64,000 nt of DNA, taken from NCBI GenBank assembly GCA_004295565.1, contig AP019416.1:2356001-2420000 (forward strand), read 5' to 3'. The notes below the pieces were generated by a model. It saw only the letters and a program-made list of their open reading frames with translations. It was not told where the DNA came from and made no database searches. A program made the translations under genes and the position numbers. This document shows positions 31,799 through 39,522 of this stretch, piece after piece. Position 1 is the stretch's first letter. Every line of letters starts with the position of its first letter. Source of the stretch: Vreelandella olivaria. GTDB lineage: Bacteria; Pseudomonadota; Gammaproteobacteria; Pseudomonadales; Halomonadaceae.

Positions 31799-32756
31799 CT
31801 ACAGCAAGATGTCATCTAAAATGTCTTGCACATCGTCATGAAACGGCTCTTCTTCAAGAATACGGCCAAGCTCGCTAATATTTAATCTACATGCGATTGC
31901 TACACCTTTCCAGTGCGGCATCGCACAAAAACTACCAAATTCGTCATTCTTTCGTGTGTGGGCTCGAGATCATTAATGTGTCTCCCGTCGCTACCCACAG
32001 ATAGCCGTTGTAACCGGTGACGAGCTGCATCAGCTTTGCTAAACCAAGCCCCTGGTGATTATTTCCGTCGTGCCAAGGGCGTGCGGCGGCTTGGCCTTCG
32101 AAAGGGTTACCCATGCCATCCTCAGGAATCATTTGGGCAAATTCATCATGGTCTTTGTCTTTCGTCGTGTTTCGCGGGGTAAGGCACCACCTGATTGCAG
32201 ACTCATCATCTACAACTTCTGGGACGCCAATTCGCTGACACTCTCTTAAAAACCCTTGTCCCTTATCTGCGACAGAAAACTCTATGACAGGGTTGGTGGG
32301 GTTCCAGTTCAGTGACATTGAAAACCCCATGCCTTCAGCATGCGCACGAACGTTATCATGTAGCTCTCCGATAACATTGCAAAGCTGTGCAATACCTGGC
32401 TGAGCATCTACACGTAAGCGAATACTGTTATTGGTTTCAGATGTAGCAGCATCAACATCCTCTGCATTTTGAAGCATCTGAATAGGGCTGTAGTTAACGC
32501 CCTGATTGACCCTATTGAATTGATAACGGTCGATGCCGGTCAATTTATAGGGCACTTGCATCGCCTCGAGCAGGCCACGATGGTTATCAGGGTCTGCATA
32601 ATGCAGGTCACGAATTTCCCTATCATAGCCAATACACGTGACGGTGGCGATAAAGCCCGGCGTGAGAAACCCATTTGGAATGTACAGCAGACCATTCTGT
32701 TCAGGTGCAATTTCTTGCTGGTTTGCCACCGCGTAACTGATGCCGCGCTCTGCCAT
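31799..32756 (-). CDS. GHKL/HATPase-domain protein, partner of DUF4325, one frame break
   Basis: About 318 residues. An N-terminal region of about 120 residues (unknown) precedes a Bergerat ATP-binding fold: N box GELHDNVRAHAEG (E-x3-N-x3-H), G1 box VADKGQGF (DxGxG), G2 box HQGLGLAKLMQLV (GxGL). An extra A near 31948 shifts the end; corrected, it finishes PHWKGVAIACRLNISELGRI, where the WKGVAI strand matches the usual last strand of this family. No His-phospho-acceptor or membrane segment is seen, so it is not a standard sensor kinase. AGAGG precedes ATG 32756. Confidence 0.75.
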
Positions 32757-32793
32757 GCGTGCCTCTGAAATATTAAAATGAACAATTGCTTAT

Positions 32794-33483
32794 TTAATGC
32801 ATTGCTCCGCCACGCCACACGACCTTACCAATGATCGGCACCTGGCACACGGATGCGGAGTCTATCAATTCGTCACGGTAAAGCGCCTTGTTGGGGTTGT
32901 CGCTGCTTAAAACCCATTCGCCGGTAATGTGCTGGATGAGCCGCTTGATGCTGATACTACCGTCTGGTCTTTGGATTGCGAATACTTTGCCATTAACCGG
33001 CGTGGTGCATCCATGGTCAATTAGCACCACGTCACCGCTGACAATATAGGGCTCCATGCTGTCGCCGTCGGCATATATGACACTGAGGTTCTCCGGCTTG
33101 GCGCCTATCTTTGCAAGCCATTCCCGCTTGAAGGCTAAGTCGCCTTTCACCTCGACGTGATCATTCAGGTACCCATTGCCATTTTCGCCCCTGACACTTA
33201 GCTGGGGAATAAGAGCGTAGTCATTAGAGGAGGGCAGAGACTCAACAGCGTAGCCGGCGCGACCGTCGCTAATGCTAGGCTGCATTTCACCAATACCAGC
33301 CGTTAGCCAGCGATAGCTTACATTCAGTGCATCAGCGATCTGCAACAGGTGAGTAGAGCTGTGGTGTTTGCCACGCTCCAAGTTAGAAATTGTTGCCTGA
33401 TCAATGCCAGATTTTATTGCTGCCTGAGATTGACTAAGCCCGGCGTGCTTTCTCGCAAGCCGTAAGCGGTCTTTGAGTTCCAT
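32794..33483 (-). CDS. CI/C2-like prophage repressor (XRE helix-turn-helix + S24 peptidase)
   Basis: 229 residues, intact. The N-terminal XRE domain (GLSQSQAAIKSGIDQATISN) is joined to a LexA-like S24 self-cleavage domain with catalytic Ser in DGDSMEPYI and Lys in SISIKRLI. Maintains lysogeny and is expected to be inactivated by RecA-stimulated autocleavage. ATG 33483 is chosen because the domain begins there and three operator-like palindromes lie just upstream. Confidence 0.92.
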   Translation of the reverse strand: MELKDRLRLARKHAGLSQSQAAIKSGIDQATISNLERGKHHSSTHLLQIADALNVSYRWLTAGIGEMQPSISDGRAGYAVESLPSSNDYALIPQLSVRGENGNGYLNDHVEVKGDLAFKREWLAKIGAKPENLSVIYADGDSMEPYIVSGDVVLIDHGCTTPVNGKVFAIQRPDGSISIKRLIQHITGEWVLSSDNPNKALYRDELIDSASVCQVPIIGKVVWRGGAMH

Positions 33484-33494
33484 ACCCTGATTAT

Positions 33495-33558
33495 TATGCG
33501 CGCGCTCATACTCTTGCAAATGAGTTTGCGCATGCCATATGCTATGAGAATTCGCATA
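33495..33558. promoter_or_regulatory. right operator cluster, three sites between repressor and cro
   Basis: Three 16-bp imperfect palindromes: 33495-33510 (TATGCGCGCGCTCATA), 33519-33534 (AATGAGTTTGCGCATG) and 33543-33558 (TATGAGAATTCGCATA). Centres are exactly 24 bases apart. Same layout as lambda OR; the first is on the opposite strand sense to the other two. The divergent promoters for repressor and cro must lie here. Confidence 0.8.
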
Positions 33559-33570
33559 AGAGGGTGAGTA

Positions 33571-33803
33571 ATGACAACCGTATTCCAACGCTTGGTTGAT
33601 CACTTCGGCGGTCAGCTGCAAACCGCCAAGGCGCTCGAGGTTAACCAAGGGGCTGTCTCTAACTGGGTTCGTGGAAAGCACGGCATGTCTCCTGCAGTTG
33701 CTTTGCGAGCAGAAAAAGCTTGACTAAGGGAAAGTTCACCGCGGCTCAGCTTTGCCCAGCCGTTTTTGTCCAAATGCCCGCTGAGAAGGCTGCTTCTCAA
33801 TGA
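33571..33803 (+). CDS. Cro-like repressor (YdaS/Cro type), one frame break
   Basis: About 77 residues. Begins MTTVFQRLVDHFGGQLQTAK, with helix-turn-helix ALEVNQGAVSNWV and RGKHGMSPAVALRAEK; one A is missing near 33717, after which it runs on as LTKGKFTAAQLCPAVF to the stop. The FTAAQLCP ending is typical of YdaS-type Cro proteins. AGGGTG precedes ATG 33571. Confidence 0.8.
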
Positions 33804-33882
33804 TTTCAGTGTATGAGCTGGCCCATATCAGTACAGCGCCAGCAATGTGCCTGTTTGGTTATACAGTATTTTGGAGGTGGGT

Positions 33883-34164
33883 ATGAGCGATCTACAAGAA
33901 GAAATAATGAGCCAGGATGAGTCGGTTGTTCGTTTAGGCGAGGCAATAACTGAGCTCGGGAAGTTTGAGTTCGCTATTCAGACGCTTGAAGACCAACTGA
34001 GATGGCGGCGCGAAAACATTCAGGCGCTAGAGGAAGAGATAAAGCATCTTCGCCAGCGCCTGGGGCTGTTATGTGCTTCTACGCATGAGGGTCAAGCAAC
34101 TGAGCAAGCCTCAAGGCATTCAAATCATCTCTACACGCCATGTAAGCGTGATCGTGGAGCTTGA
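33883..34164 (+). CDS. coiled-coil phage protein
   Basis: 93 residues. A long amphipathic helix from residue 10 to 65 (FAIQTLEDQLRWRRENIQAL) precedes a short disordered tail that overlaps the convergent gene at 34079 and may belong to a frame break. GGAGGTGGG is an excellent ribosome site before ATG 33883. No family recognised; position suits an early regulator such as a CII-like or N-like protein, which is only a guess. Confidence 0.55.
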   Translation: MSDLQEEIMSQDESVVRLGEAITELGKFEFAIQTLEDQLRWRRENIQALEEEIKHLRQRLGLLCASTHEGQATEQASRHSNHLYTPCKRDRGA

Positions 34165-34492
34165 GAGTCTGGAGGTCATCATGAAAAACGATACAGAGCT
34201 CCGCGTTACTCAGCTTGTTAATGTCCGAAGGCAACCAATGGTGACGATTAATAAGCTCATGTTGAATGGCCGCCTCCTTGGTCAGCTGATGCCATTCCGT
34301 GCTTTTTGTATCGATCAGCGTGTCGAAGAAGCACTCCAGCAAGAATACTTTGAATGCGGCACGGCCAGCTTCCTGACGCTTAAAAGCATTAGTAATTCCA
34401 CCCAAGTAGCTTGCGCCGGTTTCATATTCTCCTGCCACGCGTTCATTAATGTCTGCCCAAATATTCACATAATTTCTTTCTGGTTTAGCCAC
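34079..34492 (-). CDS. hypothetical phage protein, 137 residues
   Basis: Starts GTG 34492 after GAAGGAAA; first residues MAKPERNYVNIWADINERVA. No domain recognised. Its start region and upstream 45 bases are duplicated at the 35247 gene (both begin GTGGCTAAACCAGA), so the two genes share promoter and leader. Confidence 0.55.
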   Translation of the reverse strand: MAKPERNYVNIWADINERVAGEYETGASYLGGITNAFKRQEAGRAAFKVFLLECFFDTLIDTKSTEWHQLTKEAAIQHELINRHHWLPSDINKLSNAELCIVFHDDLQTLKLHDHAYMACRDDLNALRLAQLLDPHA

Positions 34493-34495
34493 GCC

Positions 34496-34545
34496 GGTTT
34501 CCTTCTATTAGTGGATGGTGTCGCAACTACCACCTTAGCGGGCTT
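34496..34545. promoter_or_regulatory. duplicated divergent promoter-like region, copy 1
   Basis: TTCCTTCTATTAGTGGATGG then TGTCGCAACTACCACC; near-identical to 35252-35297. Contains a loose dyad AGTGG...CTACCAC. Lies between a minus-strand gene and a plus-strand start. Confidence 0.45.
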
Positions 34546-34575
34546 CGGCGTGGCTTTCTATTTGTGGGGTGCGAT

Positions 34576-34908
34576 ATGAGCCAAGTGCACACCGATATCG
34601 CGTTGGCGGAGCCCACGAGAGCAACCCCGCTCTTTGCAGATTCTCTCACGGGCTTTCCAAGCGCCGCCCATATGCTCGATAGCCGCGTTTGGCAAGGGCA
34701 GGTGATTGAGCTGTGCTTTAGCCTCTCAATCGGCTATTTGCTTTTATGGCAGGTCGATGTGGTTATGGATCGATCAGTGTTTTCAGCGCTTGGATGGAGC
34801 GCGGAACCGCCTCAAGACCTAGGTGAACCAGTTGGTTGGCTAGACGCTGGTGGGCCTCTTTCGAAAGTGCCTGAAGCTGCTGGCGCAGGAGGTTCTTCTC
34901 ATGCCTAG
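34576..34908 (+). CDS. possible small phage protein, uncertain
   Basis: 110 residues beginning MSQVHTDIALAEPTRATPLF; a hydrophobic patch ELCFSLSIGYLLLWQ lies mid-way. Half of it overlaps the convergent gene at 34763-35247, so the real product may end earlier through a frame break. Weak support: it has a start downstream of the duplicated promoter, like the O-like gene. Confidence 0.3.
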   Translation: MSQVHTDIALAEPTRATPLFADSLTGFPSAAHMLDSRVWQGQVIELCFSLSIGYLLLWQVDVVMDRSVFSALGWSAEPPQDLGEPVGWLDAGGPLSKVPEAAGAGGSSHA

Positions 34909-35247
34909 GCGCATCTGTTTTTTCGATCTGAGCAGCCAGCAGTGTCTGAATTGTTTCTGCTTCCAGGCGGACTGTTATCAAACCCAGCTCAGCAGTCAAA
35001 CCACCATCCTCGCTGATGTAGTCAAACCCAGCGCTTGTGATCTTAACGTCTGCGTAGCTGGCAATTTCACCTATTCGCTTTCTAGGTGTACCAGTAACCA
35101 GGCCATGATCCACCAAATAACTAATGGTGGCCGTTACGGTGTCTTTGTCCAGCGTTGTATTCCATTGATCAGCTTCGCAGGGGCTGGGTATGCTTCTGCG
35201 GCGGCCTGCAGTATTTCATCTTTCAATTTTTGATCTGGTTTAGCCAC
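34763..35247 (-). CDS. hypothetical phage protein with winged-helix look, one frame break
   Basis: About 160 residues. Begins MAKPDQKLKDEILQAAAEAY; after a frame break near 35180 it continues LDKDTVTATISYLVDHGLVT, like a winged helix, then a helical C-terminus (KNLLRQQLQALSKEAHQRL). Shares leader with the 34492 gene. Possibly a regulator. Confidence 0.55.
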
Positions 35248-35251
35248 ATCG

Positions 35252-35297
35252 CTTTCCTTCTGTTAGTGAATAGTCTCGCAACTACCACTATAGCGGT
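35252..35297. promoter_or_regulatory. duplicated divergent promoter-like region, copy 2
   Basis: TTCCTTCTGTTAGTGAATAG then TCTCGCAACTACCACTATAG; matches 34496-34545. A dyad AGTGaaTAGT/ACTAccACT surrounds CTCGCA. The O-like gene starts 37 bases downstream on the plus strand. Confidence 0.45.
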
Positions 35298-35333
35298 TGG
35301 CGGCGCGGCTTACAGAGTGCGGGGAATTACTCC

Positions 35334-36324
35334 ATGACTGACGAACGCGCATTCCGCGGTGTCTGGATTCCCGCCGAGATTTGGCTGAATCGGGAACTCT
35401 CACTGCAAGAGAAAGTGATGCTGATCGAGATCGACAGCCTACAGCACCCGCAAAGGGCTGTTTCAAGTCCAACAAGAAGCTGGCCGAGTTCTTTGGCCTT
35501 TCGCCCAACCGTGTTTCCGAAGTGATCAGCTCGCTGAAAAGAAGGGCTGGATCCGTGTGGATCAGATCCGCGAAGGCAAGCAGATTGTCGAGCGCCGGAT
35601 CTTCATGAAGCACCCGCTCGAAAAGCCGAATAGGAGTACTCGAAAAACCGAAGGGGGGTATTCGGAAAATCGTGAGAACCCTATTCGAGATCCCGAAGGG
35701 GGTATTCGGAAAACAGGAGAACCCTATTCGAGATCCCGAAGAGGGTATTCGGAAAACCGTGAAGAGGGGTTCAGGGTTAGGGGTTCAATCTGAGGGGTTC
35801 AGTAGAGGGATGCGCCTGGGGCCAGCCCAGCCGCTACCGAGGGAGATTACCTTGGTGCGCTAGAACCTAAATCTGGTGCTGCTGGTGCTCAGGAATCGGC
35901 CGACGATTTGCTGACGCGAATCCCCAGCGATATGCCTGGCACTCGAGACCCCACCGCCAAGACATTCAAGCCCTGGGCAAACTACGCCTGTGCTTACCGT
36001 GCCCGTTACGGCACTTGGCCGGTGTGGAACCAGAAGGTGGGCGCGAACCTAAGCCAACTGGTCGACCGTGTGGGCGCAAAGCGTGCCCTGGGGTGGCCGC
36101 CCACTACGTGAAGCTGAACAACCAGTATTACACCGCCCGCATGCACCCCGTGGGTTACTGCTGCAGGACTGCGAGTCGATCGCCACCCAGCTCGTGACCG
36201 GCCAGCAGGTGACCCAGGCCAGGGCGCGCCAGCTGGACAGCACCAATCCAACCTGAGTAACGCCGAGGAGGCCAAGCGCATTATGGCCGCCCGTCGCCAA
36301 CAGCAGGAGTCTTCATCATGCTAA
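35334..36324 (+). CDS. phage replication protein O-like, several frame breaks
   Basis: About 325 residues when joined. The N-terminal winged helix (GVWIPAEIWLNRELSLQEKV; KLAEFFGLSPNRVSEVISSL) is the form seen in lambdoid O-type initiators. Next comes a repetitive GYSENRENPIRDPE segment encoded by the 43-44-bp repeats at 35654-35756, then a C-terminal part (ANYACAYRARYGTWPVWNQK; AAHYVKLNNQYYTARM) and end RQQQESSSC at 36324, overlapping the next gene. Breaks near 35455, 35535, in the repeats, near 36090 and near 36240. Confidence 0.7.
35654..35760 (+). repeat. iteron-like repeats inside the O-like gene, candidate phage origin
   Basis: GGTATTCGGAAAA begins at 35657, 35701 and 35744 (period 44 then 43), with GAGAACCCTATTCGAGATCC between them twice. 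Inverse-complement fragments (CCGAATAGG) lie just upstream near 35626. Lambda and its relatives carry origin iterons inside gene O in the same way. The true period is probably 45 (15 codons), with bases lost. Confidence 0.65.
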
Positions 36325-36872
36325 CCGCCCAAGAGTCTGACCAGGTGCTCGAACTGGTGTACGCCACGGCCGAGGTATTGGGGCAGGAAATCCGGCCAAC
36401 CGCCGCGGTGTTGATTACTGACGACCTAAGCGGCTACCCATTTGCCGAGATCCGCCGCGCCTTGGCACGCTGCCGTGCCGAGCTACACGGCAAGCTGACC
36501 CTGGCTGCGATCATTGAGCGGTTGCCCAGCGCGAATAAGCATCTGTTACCCAATGAGGCGTGGGCGCTGGCGCTGTGTAGCACCGATGAGAGCGAAACCG
36601 TGGTGTGGACGCCGGAAATCGCCCGGGCGTTTGGCGTGGCCAAGTCGGTACTAAACGGCGGTGACCAGGTGGGCGCGCGGATGGCCTTCCTGGCGGCCTA
36701 CGAACGTGAAGCCGAAACCGCCAAAGCGGAAGGGCGCCAGCCGGTGTGGCAGGTGTCGCTGGGGCATGACCCGCAACGCCGTGAGCTGGTACTTCAGGAG
36801 GCCGTTGATGCCGGCAAGCTGCCCGCCCCAAAAGTGGCGCATTTGCTGCCACCACCTGAAAAAGCCGCTTGA
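36318..36872 (+). CDS. phage replication accessory protein (P-like position)
   Basis: 184 residues, intact. Begins MLTAQESDQVLELVYATAEV; helical N-terminus with LSGYPFAEIRRALARCRAEL and LAAIIERLPS, the form of phage proteins that follow O-like initiators, then a C-terminal HLLPPPEKAA tail. Start overlaps the O-like stop. Helicase-loader role is inferred from position only. Confidence 0.6.
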   Translation: MLTAQESDQVLELVYATAEVLGQEIRPTAAVLITDDLSGYPFAEIRRALARCRAELHGKLTLAAIIERLPSANKHLLPNEAWALALCSTDESETVVWTPEIARAFGVAKSVLNGGDQVGARMAFLAAYEREAETAKAEGRQPVWQVSLGHDPQRRELVLQEAVDAGKLPAPKVAHLLPPPEKAA

Positions 36873-37048
36873 CCGAGGAGGGGCGGCGCCAGCGTAAGCG
36901 CATGGTTGGCCAGCTGCGCGAGATCATCAATAAGCCAGGTGATGCCAAGGCACGCCAGCGCCGCGAGGAGATCGAGCAGGAAGAAGCGCGCCGCCGTGAG
37001 CTGCTGGAACAGGCGGGCGGCCCGCTGGCTGCGATGGGAGGGCATTAA
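36869..37048 (+). CDS. small charged phage protein
   Basis: TTG 36869 (overlapping the previous stop) or ATG 36902 start; reads MVGQLREIINKPGDAKARQR ... ending GGPLAAMGGH. A single highly charged helix (EEIEQEEARRRELLEQ). Unknown. Confidence 0.5.
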   Translation: MTEEGRRQRKRMVGQLREIINKPGDAKARQRREEIEQEEARRRELLEQAGGPLAAMGGH

Positions 37049-37050
37049 CC

Positions 37051-37209
37051 ATGTTGCGCCGTGTTTATGACCGGCCTAAGTGCCCGGCCTGCCAATACCG
37101 CAAAAGCGCTGCTGACTTCCGCGACCCCGGTACCGGTGAACAGTTACCAGCGTGCAAGCAATGCATGCGCAGATCCCAGCGCGGTGGAGGTAAACGATGG
37201 ATGGCATGA
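37051..37209 (+). CDS. 52-residue zinc-ribbon protein
   Basis: Reads MLRRVYDRPKCPACQYRKSA and later LPACKQCMRRSQRGGGKR. Two CxxC pairs about 24 residues apart form a likely zinc ribbon, with a basic tail suited to nucleic acid binding. Starts two bases after the previous stop. Confidence 0.6.
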   Translation: MLRRVYDRPKCPACQYRKSAADFRDPGTGEQLPACKQCMRRSQRGGGKRWMA

Positions 37210-37295
37210 GCTGGTTTCTGCTAGGGGTGCTGGCGGGAGTGTTTATCGCGGTGGCCTGTGCGGCTGGCGCCTTTGTAAGAGTGTCGAAGAGCTGA
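37197..37295 (+). CDS. 32-residue single-helix membrane peptide
   Basis: MDGMSWFLLGVLAGVFIAVA followed by CAAGAFVRVSKS: one membrane helix with a basic end. GGAGGTAAACG gives a strong ribosome site before ATG 37197, which overlaps the zinc-ribbon gene. Confidence 0.55.
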   Translation: MDGMSWFLLGVLAGVFIAVACAAGAFVRVSKS

Positions 37296-37310
37296 ACAAT
37301 CAAGGGGAGC

Positions 37311-37628
37311 ATGATGATGGGTGAAGCATTTAAAGGTGGCCAGCAGGCGCGCCGTGCCGCGTTATTGTGTCAAAACGTGCGATTCGGTTTGTATCTGGAT
37401 TGCCGCCGCCGTCAGACAAAGGCGCTTGAGTATCGACAACTGCCTGATGGTACCCACACCCCGGAGGATTGCGCGGATTTCATCCGTTATTCGTGTGGCA
37501 TCGAAAGCCGCGCCGAGCTGGATCATAACGATACGGCGCGGGCCATGCTGGAGCGCATCGTGGCCGACTACCAACGCTGGGAGCGCCAGCAGCGAATGCT
37601 TGATCAGATCGCCGGGGGGATGGCGTGA
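37311..37628 (+). CDS. hypothetical phage protein, 105 residues
   Basis: Helical, Arg-rich, with DCADFIRYSCGIESRAELDH and DYQRWERQQRMLDQIAGGMA. ATG 37311 or 37317. The stop overlaps the VRR-NUC GTG start. No family recognised. Confidence 0.55.
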   Translation: MMMGEAFKGGQQARRAALLCQNVRFGLYLDCRRRQTKALEYRQLPDGTHTPEDCADFIRYSCGIESRAELDHNDTARAMLERIVADYQRWERQQRMLDQIAGGMA

Positions 37629-38092
37629 CGTTACGAATCCAGAAACCCCGCCGCCCGCGTGCACTGACCAAAAGCGGCACGCCCCGGGCAAAGCCTGTTG
37701 ACTGGGAGGGGCAGGAGCAGGCGGTACTAATCCGTTGGCTATATGGCGAGAAGATGCGCGGCCAACCAGTAGGCGAGTTGTATGACGCCACCTTCCATGT
37801 GCCTAACGGTGGCCACCGCAATAAGAAAACCGCGAGCGACCTAAAACGCCAGGGTGTGAAGGCAGGCGTTAGCGATCTCCCCGTTCGCCAGGCCCGCGGC
37901 GGTTGGTTTGGCCTCTACCTGGAGTTCAAAGCCACCCCGCCCAAGGATGCGCCGTTAGCCGATAGCCAATTCAAGTGGCTAGAAGATAGCGAATTTGAGG
38001 GCTATTGCGCCGTGCTGGCACTAGGGCTTGAAGAGGCCAAAGCAGTGCTTAGGGGAGTACGCCAGCTGGCCCCGCACACAAATAGCCGGTGA
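37625..38092 (+). CDS. VRR-NUC domain nuclease
   Basis: 155 residues, intact. Core motif KAGVSDLPVRQARGGWFGLY followed by LEFKA gives the D...ExK of PD-(D/E)XK VRR-NUC enzymes. In lambdoid phages this gene replaces RusA/NinG-type Holliday-junction functions before the late antiterminator. GTG start at 37625, coupled to the gene before. Confidence 0.82.
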   Translation: MTLRIQKPRRPRALTKSGTPRAKPVDWEGQEQAVLIRWLYGEKMRGQPVGELYDATFHVPNGGHRNKKTASDLKRQGVKAGVSDLPVRQARGGWFGLYLEFKATPPKDAPLADSQFKWLEDSEFEGYCAVLALGLEEAKAVLRGVRQLAPHTNSR

Positions 38093-38134
38093 ACGGCTGG
38101 CGCTGGAAAGCGGTACCGAGTGGAGGAAGGGGTG

Positions 38135-38683
38135 ATGACACAGCGGAAGGGGAGCCAGATGCAGTTTGATGATTGGAAGCGAGTAGCAAACCCCTGGCGT
38201 GTCGTTGAGGCGGCGAAGAGTGATGAACGAGCGCGTGATGCAGCGGTGTCCCGCATCATTGACACCATGCTGGAGCTACAGCTTGATTACCGTCACGATA
38301 ATCCTGGTTTCCAGCCGTTCAGTGTGACAGCTCTAGCAGGTGAGGTACCTGGAGGCGGTGGTCGTAGTGATCAGGCCATGCTGGCCGCGCTGCGGTACCA
38401 CCCTCAAAGCGAGTGGCATAAAGCCTGCGGCGTACTTCTTGATCAACTGCCCAAGCGTCAGGCCGCAGCCATGCTGATGCAGGCCGCCCGCATCCGTCCG
38501 GAGAAGATGGGCCATAGCATTTGGATGGTGACTGCCAGGCAGATGGTGGAGCGGCAGGAGGTGTTGCTTAGGGCGTTGGGGCTGAATGAGGGCGTACGGC
38601 ACTTTGAGAGTGTTGAGGCGTTGCAGGTGGCGGGTAAGCGGGGGCGTAAGCGGTTGTGGCAGGTGTTGGCGGTGGGGAGGTAG
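38135..38683 (+). CDS. phage protein in late-antiterminator (Q) position
   Basis: 182 residues, intact, helical; begins MTQRKGSQMQFDDWKRVANP and ends GRKRLWQVLAVGR. AGGAAGGGG precedes ATG 38135. Placement between the recombination nuclease and (without the minus-strand island) the lysis genes is that of Q, but I see no diagnostic motif. Confidence 0.5.
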   Translation: MTQRKGSQMQFDDWKRVANPWRVVEAAKSDERARDAAVSRIIDTMLELQLDYRHDNPGFQPFSVTALAGEVPGGGGRSDQAMLAALRYHPQSEWHKACGVLLDQLPKRQAAAMLMQAARIRPEKMGHSIWMVTARQMVERQEVLLRALGLNEGVRHFESVEALQVAGKRGRKRLWQVLAVGR

Positions 38684-38701
38684 GGCAGGCTTAGATTGGA
38701 G

Positions 38702-38730
38702 TGCGTTGGTCAAAATGATGGTCAACGCAT
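38702..38730. terminator. hairpin between convergent genes
   Basis: TGCGTTGGTCA / TGGTCAACGCA near-perfect inverted repeat with an 8-base loop, followed by TTTACT. Likely a weak bidirectional terminator where the plus-strand early operon meets the minus-strand island. Confidence 0.5.
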
Positions 38731-38738
38731 TTACTATC

Positions 38739-39514
38739 TCAATGCTCTAGCGAAGCAGGGTTCGGCCAGGAGAGGTCTTTTAGGTGCCACTGATATAACG
38801 CTAAAGTAAGCATTTGCTTTAGCGCATCCCCCTGGACAGCTTCGTTAGCTTGAAAGCGGGTATTGTCTACATAGACAAACGCCCCAGTGAGAGTATTGGA
38901 TTTATCGCCAAATATGTCGTCATATTGGTAACTTACACCGAATGCGTATGATCTTACGGAGGTTACTGTGCCGGCAGGGTATCCTGCATGAATCCGATCC
39001 ACCAATACTTTTGGAATGTTTGGTGTCAAGCCAGCTCCGACGATGTGATCCAATTCATTAATATTCAACTCGGTATAGAGCTCGGAAACAGCCGCGACGG
39101 GAATACTCATTTTGAACTTGGATTCACAGCCAGGTTATCTCTTTGAAATGGCGCGGCGCTTTGAGAAGGGGAGAACGACATAAGCCCCTCTTCACCGACA
39201 AGATCCCACGAAAAATCACTTGCAGCATGCTCGCTGACATTCTTAAAAACTAGCGTCAAATAAGGTTCCGGATCCCCAAGCCACGTATCAAGTTTCGCGC
39301 TCTCAAGCTTTAAGAGGGTGGGATTGCTACTCTTCAGAACTGCCTCAGAGGCCGGATCTAATGCAACACGTGGATAGAGCCAAAACACTATCGCCAAAAT
39401 GCCAAACGCTACCGTTAGCGATATGCCAACAACTCCTACTGCTAGACCTGCGGTGGTATGCCTCGATGGCAACGACCAGTAACGCCATTGCTTTCTCGTG
39501 GGCCAGAACTTCAT
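38739..39514 (-). CDS. membrane protein, probably last cassette gene, one frame break
   Basis: About 258 residues if the two overlapping frames are joined by one base near 39112. Basic N-terminus, one membrane helix (LAVGVVGISLTVAFGILAIV), then a soluble domain with YLTLVFKNVSEHAASDFSWD and IHAGYPAGTVTSVRSYAFGV. AGGAGGGAGA precedes ATG 39514, directly after the partial attC core. Not recognised; if the break were real, two products (135 and 123 residues) would be coupled by ATGA. Confidence 0.6.
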
Positions 39515-39522
39515 TCTCCCTC

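Noticed and set aside
31799-31922. Separate 40-residue gene after the GHKL ATPase
   Set aside because: Its sequence (WKGVAIACRL) is the expected last strand of the ATPase domain; one extra base near 31948 explains the split.
31799-32756. Two-component sensor kinase
   Set aside because: No His-box dimerisation region, membrane segment or response regulator; only the ATP-binding fold is seen.
32794-33483. LexA rather than phage repressor
   Set aside because: The N-terminal domain is XRE type, not the LexA winged helix, and the gene lies opposite cro within a prophage.
35654-35760. CRISPR-like direct repeats
   Set aside because: The units are contiguous with no variable spacers, lie inside a coding sequence and encode a peptide repeat; they fit origin iterons.
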